Below, piece by piece: positions 9,263 through 17,506 of a DNA stretch of 64,000 nucleotides. Source of the stretch: an uncultured Coriobacteriales bacterium. Lineage in GTDB: Bacteria; Actinomycetota; Coriobacteriia; Coriobacteriales; UMGS124. The number at the start of each line of letters is the position of its first letter. Within the stretch, counting starts at the first letter, position 1. The translations under genes were made by a program, and so were the position numbers. Below the pieces are notes generated by a model, which was not told where the DNA came from, ran no database searches, and saw only the letters and a list, made by a program, of their open reading frames with translations. The stretch covers positions 124,001 to 188,000 of the forward strand of contig CAKUAI010000005.1 of assembly GCA_934636245.1 (NCBI GenBank). The letters are read 5' to 3'.

Positions 9263-9317
9263 ATGCAGCAGGATCGATCTTTTTCGGCCCCCTGCTCCCC
9301 ATCGGCCCCGCCCAAAC

Positions 9318-9353
9318 GAAAAAGCGCGCCCCCCAACTTGTGGGAAGCGCGCT
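9318..9353 (-). terminator. Intrinsic terminator on the minus strand
   Basis: Read on the minus strand, arms AGCGCGC and GCGCGCT are extended by TCCCA/TGGGG-type pairs around a short loop and followed by TTTTTCG. It probably ends transcripts from the purine permease gene about 260 bp upstream, which leaves a long 3' untranslated region. Confidence 0.7.
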
Positions 9354-9616
9354 ATTCAACGTGCGCGATTGCATCTGAGGCGGCAGGCCCGGAACTTGAA
9401 GCGCTCGGTGCCGTTCGTGCCGTAGGTCTTGCCAATTGCCAAGGGAAACGACGATTAAGCCCGATTGGCCTCATCGAACACGGCTTCTGCCTGCGGTGCT
9501 GCAATGTTGAAGCACCGCGCGTCTCACTTGTTCATCGGTTTCCAAGGGCGAGCGAGGGCCGAAGCCCCCGCCTGCCCGTTCCATGCCATCCGGCAGGGGT
9601 GGAAATCCGTTCCCGC

Positions 9617-11017
9617 TTACGCCTGCGCGGGCGTCTCGGCCTCCTGCCCCTTCTCGCTGCGCTTCTCGGCGGCGGTGCGCTCGGGCAGGACCTTGTTGAG
9701 CACGATGCACACGATGGCGCTGACGGCGATGGGGGAGTTGAGCAGGTACTGGGCCATCTCGGGCACGGTGTTCAGCAGGTCGGCGGGAATGTTGAGCAGG
9801 CCCACGGCCACGGCGATCGGCACGCCGATGATGTAGAGCTGACGCTCGCTGAGCGGCTCGCCCTTGATCTGACGGAAGCCGTTGAGCAGGATGATGGCGC
9901 ACACCACGGCGAACACGCCGCCGATGACGGAGGCCGGGATGGCCATGATGAGCGCGGACAGCTTGCCCACGAACGAAAGCGCGATGAGCCAGATGGAGGC
10001 CATCACGAACACGCGGCGGCTGGCCACGCCGGTGATGGAGATGATGCCGGCGTTGGTGGAGTAGCCGGTCACGGGCGTGGTGCCCAGCAGCGAGCCCACG
10101 AGGCACCCCAGGCCCTCGCCGATGACGCCGCGGTTGATCTGCTCGTCGCTCATGGGCTTGCCCACAACGGAGCTCACGGCGTACCAGGTGCCGGTGGTCT
10201 CAGCGAGAAGCACCATGTAGATGACGAGCATCGTGAGGATGGCGGAGATGTCAAACGACAGGCCGTAGTTTACGAACGCCACGTTGGGCATGCTGAAGAG
10301 AGGTGCGGCCGCCACGCTCGACAGGTCAAGGCCGCCCATGCAAGCGGCGGCGATGGAGCCCGTGAGCAGGGCGATGATGACCGAGCACACGCGCAGCGTC
10401 TTGCCCAGGTGGGGGCGGTACACGCCCAGCATGGAGAAGGCAATCATGACGGTGGCGGAGATGCAGGCCAAAAGGATGTTCTGGCCCATGGAAAGGCCGT
10501 TGCCCTCAACGAAGATGTTGCTCGAGAAGGCGGTGGGCAGAAGCGTGAGACCCACAATCATGATGACGGTGCCGCTCACGATGGGCGGGATGAAGCGGTG
10601 CACGACGCGCTTATACAGGCCCGACAATCCGAAGAGCACCATGCACGCGGCGCCTACCAGGCACGCCCCGAAGACGGTGTCGAAGCCGTTGGCGCCATAG
10701 TACAGGCCGATGACCGCGCCCACGGGCACGTACGAGGGACCCTGGCACACGGGCATGCGTAGGAAGAACAGCACCTGGATGAGCGAGGCCACGCCCGCGC
10801 CCAGGAAGGTGGACTGAATCAGGGCCGTGGAGGCCGTGGGGGCCAGCGCCAGCGCCGTGGCGATGATGAAGGGCGGCATGTAGGAGTCCATGGCCAAAAC
10901 GTGCTGCAGGCCCAGCAGCAGCGCCTTTCCCCAAGGCAGCTTGGCATCGACGCCTACCGTGATGCCGTTGGCTGCTTCATTGGCAGTGTCTACCTGCGTG
11001 GTTGTGCTCTCGCTCAC
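9617..11017 (-). CDS. NCS2-family purine (xanthine/urate-type) permease
   Basis: 466 residues from a GTG at 11017, with GGGAGA about 9 bases upstream. Twelve or more hydrophobic segments match the nucleobase:cation symporter-2 family. Family signatures are visible: QHVLAM near residue 38, the short strand QGPSYVPVGA, and ETTGTWYA in the middle, corresponding to the conserved E of helix 8 in UraA/XanQ. The guanine deaminase gene lies upstream on the same strand, so purine import for catabolism is the most economical role. Xanthine, urate or guanine cannot be distinguished by eye. The 202-bp gap to guaD contains a structured element that would sit in this gene's leader. Confidence 0.9.
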   Translation of the reverse strand: MSESTTTQVDTANEAANGITVGVDAKLPWGKALLLGLQHVLAMDSYMPPFIIATALALAPTASTALIQSTFLGAGVASLIQVLFFLRMPVCQGPSYVPVGAVIGLYYGANGFDTVFGACLVGAACMVLFGLSGLYKRVVHRFIPPIVSGTVIMIVGLTLLPTAFSSNIFVEGNGLSMGQNILLACISATVMIAFSMLGVYRPHLGKTLRVCSVIIALLTGSIAAACMGGLDLSSVAAAPLFSMPNVAFVNYGLSFDISAILTMLVIYMVLLAETTGTWYAVSSVVGKPMSDEQINRGVIGEGLGCLVGSLLGTTPVTGYSTNAGIISITGVASRRVFVMASIWLIALSFVGKLSALIMAIPASVIGGVFAVVCAIILLNGFRQIKGEPLSERQLYIIGVPIAVAVGLLNIPADLLNTVPEMAQYLLNSPIAVSAIVCIVLNKVLPERTAAEKRSEKGQEAETPAQA

Positions 11018-11137
11018 TCTTTTGTCTCTCCCTTGATGTGTGCCGCCGACGAGCGGGCACCCCTTAGGCGCCCGTCTTGAGACGGCTCTCTTACGTACAA
11101 CAACAGGGATTGATTATCGACCATGGGCAAGTTTTAT

Positions 11138-11205
11138 GCATCCGTAGGCGGATTCACACTGGTATTTCACGACCAGTGAGCCGGGGCAAACCCGCCTGCG
11201 GATGC
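11138..11205 (-). other. Structured element between guanine deaminase and purine permease
   Basis: Outer arms GCATCCGTAGGCGG (11138-11151) and CCGCCTGCGGATGC (11192-11205) pair with one mismatch. They enclose an inner perfect stem CACTGGT/ACCAGTG (11157-11163, 11172-11178), separated by an asymmetric internal loop. On the minus strand it lies 120-190 nt upstream of the permease start and is not followed by a T-tract, so it looks more like a cis-regulatory RNA than a terminator. It does not match the three-way purine riboswitch pattern I know. Confidence 0.6.
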
Positions 11206-11219
11206 GTTGCGGGCGCGGA

Positions 11220-12599
11220 TTAGCGCTGGTCCCTATCGTGGACGAGCGCGCCCTGCACCCAGGTCTGACGCACGTTTTCGGGCGTCGCGAGGTAGACGAT
11301 GCGGTCGATGATGTCGCGCGGGGCGTTGAACACGTTGAAGCCCGTGAGGTCGGCGCCTGCCACGCGGGTGTCTACGATTTGCATGTCGAAGGCCTGTCCG
11401 CGCTCGAAGGTGCCCACCGGCAAGCGCAGGGCCTCGCCGCCGCCGGCCGTGGCCAGCCACAGGGCCTCCGCCGAGGTGATGCGCGCCGTGCCCAGACCGC
11501 GCTGCTCAGGCGGCACGTTCGCGTCCACGCCCTCTTCCAGCATACGCGACACCATGATGGCATGGCGCATGTTCTCGTACATGCTCGGCGAGAATCCGCC
11601 GGAGATGTCGGTCGCCAGGCCCATGCGCACACCCTGGCCGCGCAGACGGCGCACCGGGCACACGCTGTTGGCGAAGTAGGAGTTGGAGACGGGGCAGTGC
11701 GCCACGGCGGCTCCGGAGCGGGCGAAGAGCTCGCCGTCGGACTCGGAGAGGAACGTGCAGTGCGCCATGACCGACTTCTCGCGCAGAAGGCCGAAGTCGT
11801 AGAGCGCCTCTGCGTCGGACTTGCCATAGCGGGCCGGTGCCACACTCTGCTCCCACTGGCCTTCGGCGCAGTGCGACTGCACGTAGGCGCCCGTCTTCTC
11901 GGCGATGCGACCGAGGCCCGCGAGGCCCTCGTCGGTGCAGCTGGGGATGAAGCGCGGGGTCACCACGCCGTAGACGCCCTGGCGCGTCGCTGCGCCGATC
12001 TGCGCGACCTCGGCCAGCAGGGTCTCGGTGTCTGCCAGAGCCTGGCTCGTAGAGGCGTCGCGGTAGAAGTCGGGGTTGGCGGACGGGTCGTCCATGACGA
12101 CCTTGCCCACGAGTGCACGCTGGCCGCCCTCGGCGCAGGCGCGCGCGAGCTCGATGGAGGAGGCCAGGTCGTTGCTGGCGAAGTACACCGTGGTGGTGGT
12201 GCCCAGGCTGAGCAGGCGGCTCACCAGGTCGCGGTAGACGGGGCGGGCGAAGTCGAGGTCTGCAAAGCGTGCTTCAAGGGGAAACGTCCGCTTCTGGAGC
12301 CACACGTCGAGCGGCTCGTCGAGGGCGACGCCTGCCTGGGGCCACTGCGGGGCGTGCACGTGCATATCCACAAAGCCGGGCAGGCCGTAGGTGCCCTGCG
12401 CCAGCTCAAGAAGCGTGCCAGCGTTGCGCGCGTGCTCCACGCGAGCGGCATAGTCGGGGGCATCGGCGCGCACCACATCGGTGATAAAGCCGCGCGCGTC
12501 CACCTCAATCAGCACGTTTTCAAGGAGCTCGACCTCGCCGTAGCGGGGCGTGTGAAAAAACAAACCAAGGAAAGCCGTGGGCGATATGGTAGCGGACAT
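11220..12599 (-). CDS. guaD: Guanine deaminase
   Basis: 459 residues from the ATG at 12599 with AAGGAG upstream. This is an amidohydrolase of usual guanine deaminase length that converts guanine to xanthine and ammonia. Zinc and substrate residues are visible: H80 and H82 in PGFVDMHVHAPQWPQ, QSHCAE in the middle, AHCTFLSESDGELFA, and the late aspartate in GLATDISGGFSPSM. The HAPQWPQ segment and long MRHAIMVSRM region favour guanine deaminase over other amidohydrolases. It is followed on the same strand by the NCS2 purine permease, giving an import-and-deaminate pair. No xanthine dehydrogenase is in the window. Confidence 0.92.
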   Translation of the reverse strand: MSATISPTAFLGLFFHTPRYGEVELLENVLIEVDARGFITDVVRADAPDYAARVEHARNAGTLLELAQGTYGLPGFVDMHVHAPQWPQAGVALDEPLDVWLQKRTFPLEARFADLDFARPVYRDLVSRLLSLGTTTTVYFASNDLASSIELARACAEGGQRALVGKVVMDDPSANPDFYRDASTSQALADTETLLAEVAQIGAATRQGVYGVVTPRFIPSCTDEGLAGLGRIAEKTGAYVQSHCAEGQWEQSVAPARYGKSDAEALYDFGLLREKSVMAHCTFLSESDGELFARSGAAVAHCPVSNSYFANSVCPVRRLRGQGVRMGLATDISGGFSPSMYENMRHAIMVSRMLEEGVDANVPPEQRGLGTARITSAEALWLATAGGGEALRLPVGTFERGQAFDMQIVDTRVAGADLTGFNVFNAPRDIIDRIVYLATPENVRQTWVQGALVHDRDQR

Positions 12600-12718
12600 G
12601 CGAAAATCTCCTTGCTGTTAGTGGGCGGCGCATTTTTCGGAATGGGTAAATTGTAATTCCTTTTGCATTCGCTGGCTCCCGTCTCGTTGTCGTTCCAGTA
12701 AAGAAGGACGGACGCGCC

Positions 12719-12732
12719 GTGACTTATGTCAC
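12719..12732. promoter_or_regulatory. Palindrome upstream of feoAB, CRP/FNR-type candidate operator
   Basis: GTGAC-TTAT-GTCAC at 12719-12732, 74 bp before the feoAB start. Spacing and symmetry resemble CRP/FNR-family sites (TTGAT-N4-ATCAA or TGTGA-N6-TCACA), but only the symmetry is seen; no cognate regulator is in the window. Confidence 0.4.
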
Positions 12733-12805
12733 CTACGGTACTCTGGCCCCGTTGTTCTGCTAGGATGACCCCCGGAGATTTGGGAGAGGGAAAAGGAAGC
12801 ACATC

Positions 12806-15328
12806 ATGGCACTGGACTCGCTTGCCCCAGGGCAAAGCGCACGCGTAACGGCGGTTAGCGGAGAAGGCGAACTGCGCCGCCATCTGCTTGATATGGGCCT
12901 GATACCAGGCGTTGTGGTCACTCTGCAGAAAGTGGCGCCCATGGGCGACCCGCTTCAGGTGCGCCTGCGCGGGTATGAGCTCACCTTGCGCGCGAGCGAA
13001 GCCGCGAAGGTCGAGACGGGCCCCGTGCTTTCTGAAGAGGAGCTGGCCAGCACTGCGCCGGTCCGTCCCTGTTCGCCGCGCGAGGATTACCGCACGAGCG
13101 CCGGCCATCCCGGCTTTGGCGAGCAGCCCGGCGCCCCGCAGGAGGGCAAGCACTCCGAGCGCGACGCCCGCTCCGAGGACGCGAAGCTCACGTTTGCCCT
13201 CGTTGGCAACCAGAACTGCGGAAAGACCACCCTCTTCAACCAGCTCACCGGTGCCAACCAGCACGTGGGCAACTTCCCCGGCGTCACGGTCGACCGCAAA
13301 GACGGAACCATCCGCAACCATCCCAACGCCACGGTGACCGACCTGCCGGGCGTGTATTCTTTGTCGCCCTATTCCAGCGAAGAGATTGTCACGCGCGATT
13401 TCCTGCTTGATGCGCGCCCCGACGGCATCATCAACATCGTGGATGCCACCAATATCGAGCGCAACATGTACCTCACCATGCAGCTCATGGAGCTCGGCAT
13501 CCCCATGGTGCTCGCCCTCAACATGATGGACGAGGTGCGCGCCAACGGCGGCACGGTGCTCGTCAACGAGCTCGAGCGCGAGCTCGGCATCCCCGTCATC
13601 CCCATCGCGGCCTCCAAGAACGAGGGCGTCGACGAGCTTGTGGAGCACGCCCTGCACGTGGCGCGTTTTGGCGAGGCACCGGGACGTGTGGACTTCTGCC
13701 ATGCCGACGACGAGGACCAGAAGGCCGGCGCCCTGCACCAGTGCATCCACGCGACGATGCACATCGTGGAGCCCTACGCCAAGAAGGCGGGGCTTCCCAC
13801 GCGCTTTGCCGCGACCAAGCTCATTGAGGGTGACGCGCCTGTGGAGGCCGCCCTTGCTATGCCGGCTGACAAGCGCGCGGCAATCGGCCAGCTCATCGAG
13901 GCCATGGAGCGCGACTCGGGGCTCGACCGCGAGGCGGCCCTGGCCGACATGCGCTTCTCCTTCCTCGAGGACCTCTGCGCGCGCACGGTGGTGCGCCCGC
14001 AAGAAAGCCGCGAGCACAAGCGCAGCCTTGCGGCCGACAAGGTCCTGACCGGCCGTTTCACGGGCATCCCGTGCTTCTTCGCGCTCATGGCGCTCATCTT
14101 TACGCTCACGTTTGTGGGACCCGGCGCCTGGCTGTCCGACGGCATGTCATTCCTGGTAGATGCGGCTACCGAGGGCATCGCGGCGGGTCTTGAGGGTGCG
14201 CATGTGAACCCCACCGTGTGCTCGCTTGTGGTTGACGGCGTGTGCGCGGGCGTGGGCAGCGTCTTGTCGTTCTTGCCCGTCATCGTGACGCTGTTCTTCT
14301 GTCTGTCTATTCTGGAAGACACCGGCTACATGGCGCGCGTCGCCTTCATCATGGACCGCACCCTGCGCCGCGTGGGCCTGTCGGGCCGCAGCATTGTGCC
14401 CATGCTCATCGGCCTGGGTTGCACCGTGCCCGCCGTCATGTCGTCGCGCACCCTGGCTAGCGACCGCGACCGCGTGATGACCATCCGCCTGCTGCCGTTC
14501 ATGAGCTGCAGCGCCAAGCTCCCGGTGTACGCGCTCATCGTGAGCGCGTGCTTTCCGCGCGAGGTGCAGCCGCTCGTGATGATTGGCCTCTACGTCTTCG
14601 GCATCCTGTGCGGCGTGGTGTATGCCCTGCTCATGAAGCATGCCGAGGCAGGAAGCGAACCCGTGCCCTTCGTCATGGAGCTGCCCAACTACCGCCTGCC
14701 CTCCGGGCGCAGCGTGGCGTTCCTCGTGTGGGACAAGGCCAAGGGCTTCGTGAAGAAGGCGTTCACGGTCATCTTCCTCGCCTCCATCATCGTGTGGTTC
14801 CTCCAGGCGTTCGACGCCGGCCTCAACCTGGTCGACTCGCCTGAGCACAGCCTGCTCGCCCTGCTTGCCGGCGCCGTCGCGCCGATTTTTGCGCCCCTGG
14901 GTTTTGGCGACTGGCGTGCGAGCACGGCAATCATCACGGGCTTCATCGCCAAGGAGAACGTCGTTTCCACGTTGACCCAGCTCACGGGCGGTGATGTGTC
15001 GGGCGTCGCGGCATTCTTCACGCCGATCACGGCGCTGTCGTTCTTGGTGTTCGTGTTGCTGTACACGCCGTGCGTGGCCGCCATCGCCACCGTGCGCCGC
15101 GAGGCCGGTTCGGGCGCCGCACTGCACATGGTGTTCGTGCAATGTGCTATCGCCTGGCTCGTGTCGTTTGCGGTGTACCGAGTGGCCGTGGTCGTGAGCG
15201 GCGCCTGGGTGCCCGTGGGCGTGCCCGCCCTCGTCGGTGTGGCGGCGCTCCTCTTCCTGGTCGCGCTCTCGCTGTGCCCACGCAGCAAGCGCCCGCACGT
15301 AAGGGCTGCCAAGGGCGCGCAGGGGTAG
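12806..15328 (+). CDS. feoB: Ferrous iron transporter, FeoA-FeoB fusion
   Basis: 840 residues. The ATG at 12806 follows AAAAGGAAG. Residues 1-75 form a FeoA-like SH3 domain (LAPGQSARVTAV, HLLDMGLIPG), joined by a charged linker to the FeoB G-domain: G1 GNQNCGKTT at about 134-142, switch GNFPGVTVDRK, G3 DLPGVYSL and G4 ALNMMDE. The membrane domain carries FeoB gate motifs (SFLPVIVTLFF, GLGCTVPAVMSSRTL and later SASSIV-like FLASIIVWFL). It imports Fe(II) across the membrane using GTP. FeoA and FeoB are usually separate genes; the fusion removes the need for a separate FeoA. It is followed by a terminator at 15487. Regulation may involve the palindrome at 12719. Confidence 0.94.
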   Translation: MALDSLAPGQSARVTAVSGEGELRRHLLDMGLIPGVVVTLQKVAPMGDPLQVRLRGYELTLRASEAAKVETGPVLSEEELASTAPVRPCSPREDYRTSAGHPGFGEQPGAPQEGKHSERDARSEDAKLTFALVGNQNCGKTTLFNQLTGANQHVGNFPGVTVDRKDGTIRNHPNATVTDLPGVYSLSPYSSEEIVTRDFLLDARPDGIINIVDATNIERNMYLTMQLMELGIPMVLALNMMDEVRANGGTVLVNELERELGIPVIPIAASKNEGVDELVEHALHVARFGEAPGRVDFCHADDEDQKAGALHQCIHATMHIVEPYAKKAGLPTRFAATKLIEGDAPVEAALAMPADKRAAIGQLIEAMERDSGLDREAALADMRFSFLEDLCARTVVRPQESREHKRSLAADKVLTGRFTGIPCFFALMALIFTLTFVGPGAWLSDGMSFLVDAATEGIAAGLEGAHVNPTVCSLVVDGVCAGVGSVLSFLPVIVTLFFCLSILEDTGYMARVAFIMDRTLRRVGLSGRSIVPMLIGLGCTVPAVMSSRTLASDRDRVMTIRLLPFMSCSAKLPVYALIVSACFPREVQPLVMIGLYVFGILCGVVYALLMKHAEAGSEPVPFVMELPNYRLPSGRSVAFLVWDKAKGFVKKAFTVIFLASIIVWFLQAFDAGLNLVDSPEHSLLALLAGAVAPIFAPLGFGDWRASTAIITGFIAKENVVSTLTQLTGGDVSGVAAFFTPITALSFLVFVLLYTPCVAAIATVRREAGSGAALHMVFVQCAIAWLVSFAVYRVAVVVSGAWVPVGVPALVGVAALLFLVALSLCPRSKRPHVRAAKGAQG

Positions 15329-15486
15329 GGGCCGTCTTGCCTGGTCACACTCGCTACGTGCCGCCCCAGTCGCGGTGCGGGGCTCGCGCAGGGGAGTGGT
15401 TGTGGCGCGGTCGCCTTGCTTGCTGCGCCTGTTTGTCTGCCTGCGGTAAAATCCGCGTTTTGGAGTGCCTTATATCGAGTCCCACA

Positions 15487-15530
15487 CGGGGGCGACAGGG
15501 CAAATCGGCCTTGCTGCCCCCGTTTTCTTT
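15487..15530 (+). terminator. Intrinsic terminator of feoAB, joined to repeat copy 2
   Basis: Arms CGGGGGC and GCCCCCG enclose an inner CAGG/CCTTG pairing and the loop CAAATCGG, followed by TTTTCTTT. The same loop and general structure precede repeat copy 3 at 23064. The region 15329-15686 otherwise holds only this hairpin and repeat copy 2. Confidence 0.75.
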
Positions 15531-15543
15531 CGAGCGAGAAAAT

Positions 15544-15630
15544 TTAACATACATTTCAGCGGTTGAGATGTATGTTAAATCATCAAAACCCCAGTTGGCG
15601 CGTTTTTGAAAATTCCGAAATGTATGTTAA
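15544..15630. repeat. Phased half-site element, copy 2 of 3
   Basis: Half-sites at 15544-15558 (TTAACATACATTTCA), 15564-15578 (inverse, one mismatch) and 15616-15630 (inverse, first base C). Spacings of 20 and 52 bp and the internal AGTTGGCGCG match copies 1 and 3. It lies between two convergent genes, feoAB and a LuxR gene, so it is downstream of both and cannot be a conventional promoter for either. Confidence 0.9.
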
Positions 15631-15686
15631 TCGTGCGATTCAGGCACATGCGAGCCCATCAGCCCGCCTGCCTTGCCCGTCAGTCC

Positions 15687-17291
15687 CTACCTGCTTGCCA
15701 GCTCCGCCTGCATGCGGTCCAAATCGGCGTGCTGGAAGAGGTCGATGACCTCCTGTTGGCTGTGGACGTCGAGCTTCTGGAACACGTGGTGGCTGTGCGT
15801 GTTCACTGTGCCTGCCGAGATGGAGAGCTCCTCCTGGATGCGCGTGGAGTTGCGACCTGCCGCGATGAGGCGGAACACGTCGACTTCGCGCGGCGTGAGG
15901 CCGTAGTAGTCGCCGATGATGGCGCATTTGCGCTGGAAAGGAACCTTTTGCGGTGCCTGGCCGGCGGGCGTTTCCGTGCGCTGCCCATGGGCGCGCTTTG
16001 CGGCGCCCCCAGACAGCGACCGCGTGTCCTCGCGGGACACGGCCCCATCGCCCGTGACTCCCGGCAGTACCTCATCCGTCTCCTCGCCAAGGTTCTGCCC
16101 AAAGACGGCGATGTCGGCGCTGGTAAGGACGTACGTACGCAAGAACGTGATGCTGATGACCGCCACCGCCGCCACGGCTGAGAAGAGCTGCGCCCCCACC
16201 CCGAGGCTCAATAGCATGTTCGCAATGAGGGTGCCCGCGATGACGCCCGTGAGCAGCACCAGGGCCCGGCCGAAGCCGAACACCTGCACCGAGGTGAACT
16301 GGAAGCGGCTGGCAACTTCGCTGAGGATGACCCATACGAGAATCTCGAACAGCGTGTACCCTGCGGAGACTACAGAGAAGGACAACGCGATGCTGGTGCC
16401 GGAAAGGGGCATCAGGGCAAATCCCACAATGCAGACGAAAGCGGTCGGTTTGTAGAGCGTCTCGATGCTGACCTCGCGCGCCGCTGCCGTGCTGCCCAGC
16501 AAAACGAGCGCAGCCACGAGCGGCACGGCGGAGTTGAGCATCTGGAAGGTCTTGCCCAGGGCTGCCGTCTCCGAGCCAAGATAGAGGCCATGCGTAATGC
16601 CGGTCAGGATGCCGAGCACTGCGGCGCAGGTTGCCAGCTTGAGCAGCATTTTCGTTGAGATGCGCTCGCCAAGGTGCATGTGCGTCTCGCAGTCTTCCTC
16701 GCCGGGGCGCGGCACGCGGTGAAGCGCCATCACGCAGAAAAACGGCAGCGCCACCTCCACGGCCACGGCCGCCTCAAGCGGCAGGCTCATGATGCCGAGC
16801 GTGAGCGCGGCACACCCCACCGTTGCCCACAGGATGCCCATCGTGCACGAGCGCACGTCGATGCCGACGAAGCGTCGCCCTATCGAGAGAAACACGAGCG
16901 CCGACCCTGCGCCCGTGAGCGCGGCGCTGCCCCACAGGGCTGCCCGGGCAATGGCCTGTCCGCTTGTCAGGTATGGAACGAGCAGCACAATGCCCACTCC
17001 GCACAGCGCGGCGCCCACGTAGTCGAACGCCGGGTGTTCTCCCGCCCTCATCACCGGGCGGTGCAGCACGGCAAAAACGACGAGGGCCACGGCAAGCGCC
17101 AAAACGGACGTGCGATATACGTCGTTTGCCATGCCCGCCATCGACTCTGGTGCATAGCGCTGAAAGAGCACCACGCTGAAAAACGTTGTGGTGATCCATG
17201 TCCTGTTCAGCATATAGGCAAGGGTGCGCCACGTGTTCGAACGCCGCACCCTGTCTTCGCGCATAGGTAGCCCAGCAATCATCTGGCCCAT
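15687..17291 (-). CDS. Membrane-bound LuxR-family regulator (multi-pass N-terminus)
   Basis: 534 residues from the ATG at 17291 (GGGGGAAC upstream); an in-frame ATG at 17264 is an alternative. About twelve hydrophobic segments cover residues 20-400. A polar linker follows, then a LuxR/GerE helix-turn-helix near the C-terminus (LTPREVDVFRLIAAGRNST, SISAGTVNTHSHHVFQKLDVH). It is divergent from the molybdoenzyme operon starting at 17507, with 215 bp between start codons, and is the obvious candidate regulator of that operon (inference from position). The architecture is the same as at 5078 and 50598, but the sequences are only distantly similar by eye. Confidence 0.9.
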   Translation of the reverse strand: MGQMIAGLPMREDRVRRSNTWRTLAYMLNRTWITTTFFSVVLFQRYAPESMAGMANDVYRTSVLALAVALVVFAVLHRPVMRAGEHPAFDYVGAALCGVGIVLLVPYLTSGQAIARAALWGSAALTGAGSALVFLSIGRRFVGIDVRSCTMGILWATVGCAALTLGIMSLPLEAAVAVEVALPFFCVMALHRVPRPGEEDCETHMHLGERISTKMLLKLATCAAVLGILTGITHGLYLGSETAALGKTFQMLNSAVPLVAALVLLGSTAAAREVSIETLYKPTAFVCIVGFALMPLSGTSIALSFSVVSAGYTLFEILVWVILSEVASRFQFTSVQVFGFGRALVLLTGVIAGTLIANMLLSLGVGAQLFSAVAAVAVISITFLRTYVLTSADIAVFGQNLGEETDEVLPGVTGDGAVSREDTRSLSGGAAKRAHGQRTETPAGQAPQKVPFQRKCAIIGDYYGLTPREVDVFRLIAAGRNSTRIQEELSISAGTVNTHSHHVFQKLDVHSQQEVIDLFQHADLDRMQAELASR

Positions 17292-17506
17292 TGTTCCCCC
17301 GAACTTGCGACCGTCTCCTCGGTCTCAATGATACGCCTTTGCCCGTTTCAAAAATCATAAGTAGTTTATGAGATATGGCGCTAGCTGGGCGATTTCATAA
17401 AGGCGGCTCGATGTGCCAAGCCGGGCAAAGGGGCTAGCGTGTTTCTCGCGGGGCCGCAGGGAAGTGCGGCGCCCGTCAGTATCCAAGCATGGAGAAGGAG
17501 GGAAAC

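Larger units (their letters stand above)
8921..9616. other. 696-bp intergenic region: leader, phased-site repeat copy 1, two hairpins
   Basis: This lies upstream of the flavoprotein gene and downstream of the purine permease gene. It holds the leader of the flavoprotein (8921-9175), repeat copy 1 (9176-9262), a terminator hairpin (9318-9353), and a second hairpin with arms GCGGTGCT (9493-9500) and AGCACCGC (9511-9518) about 100 bp past the permease stop. I see no convincing gene in 9354-9616. Confidence 0.6.

Noticed and set aside
11138..11205. Classical purine riboswitch
   Set aside because: The fold seen is a single extended stem with an internal loop, without the three-helix junction and kissing loops.
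15544..15630. Repeat copy 2 as a promoter operator
   Set aside because: It is downstream of both flanking genes, which converge on it. A general operator explanation therefore cannot cover every copy.
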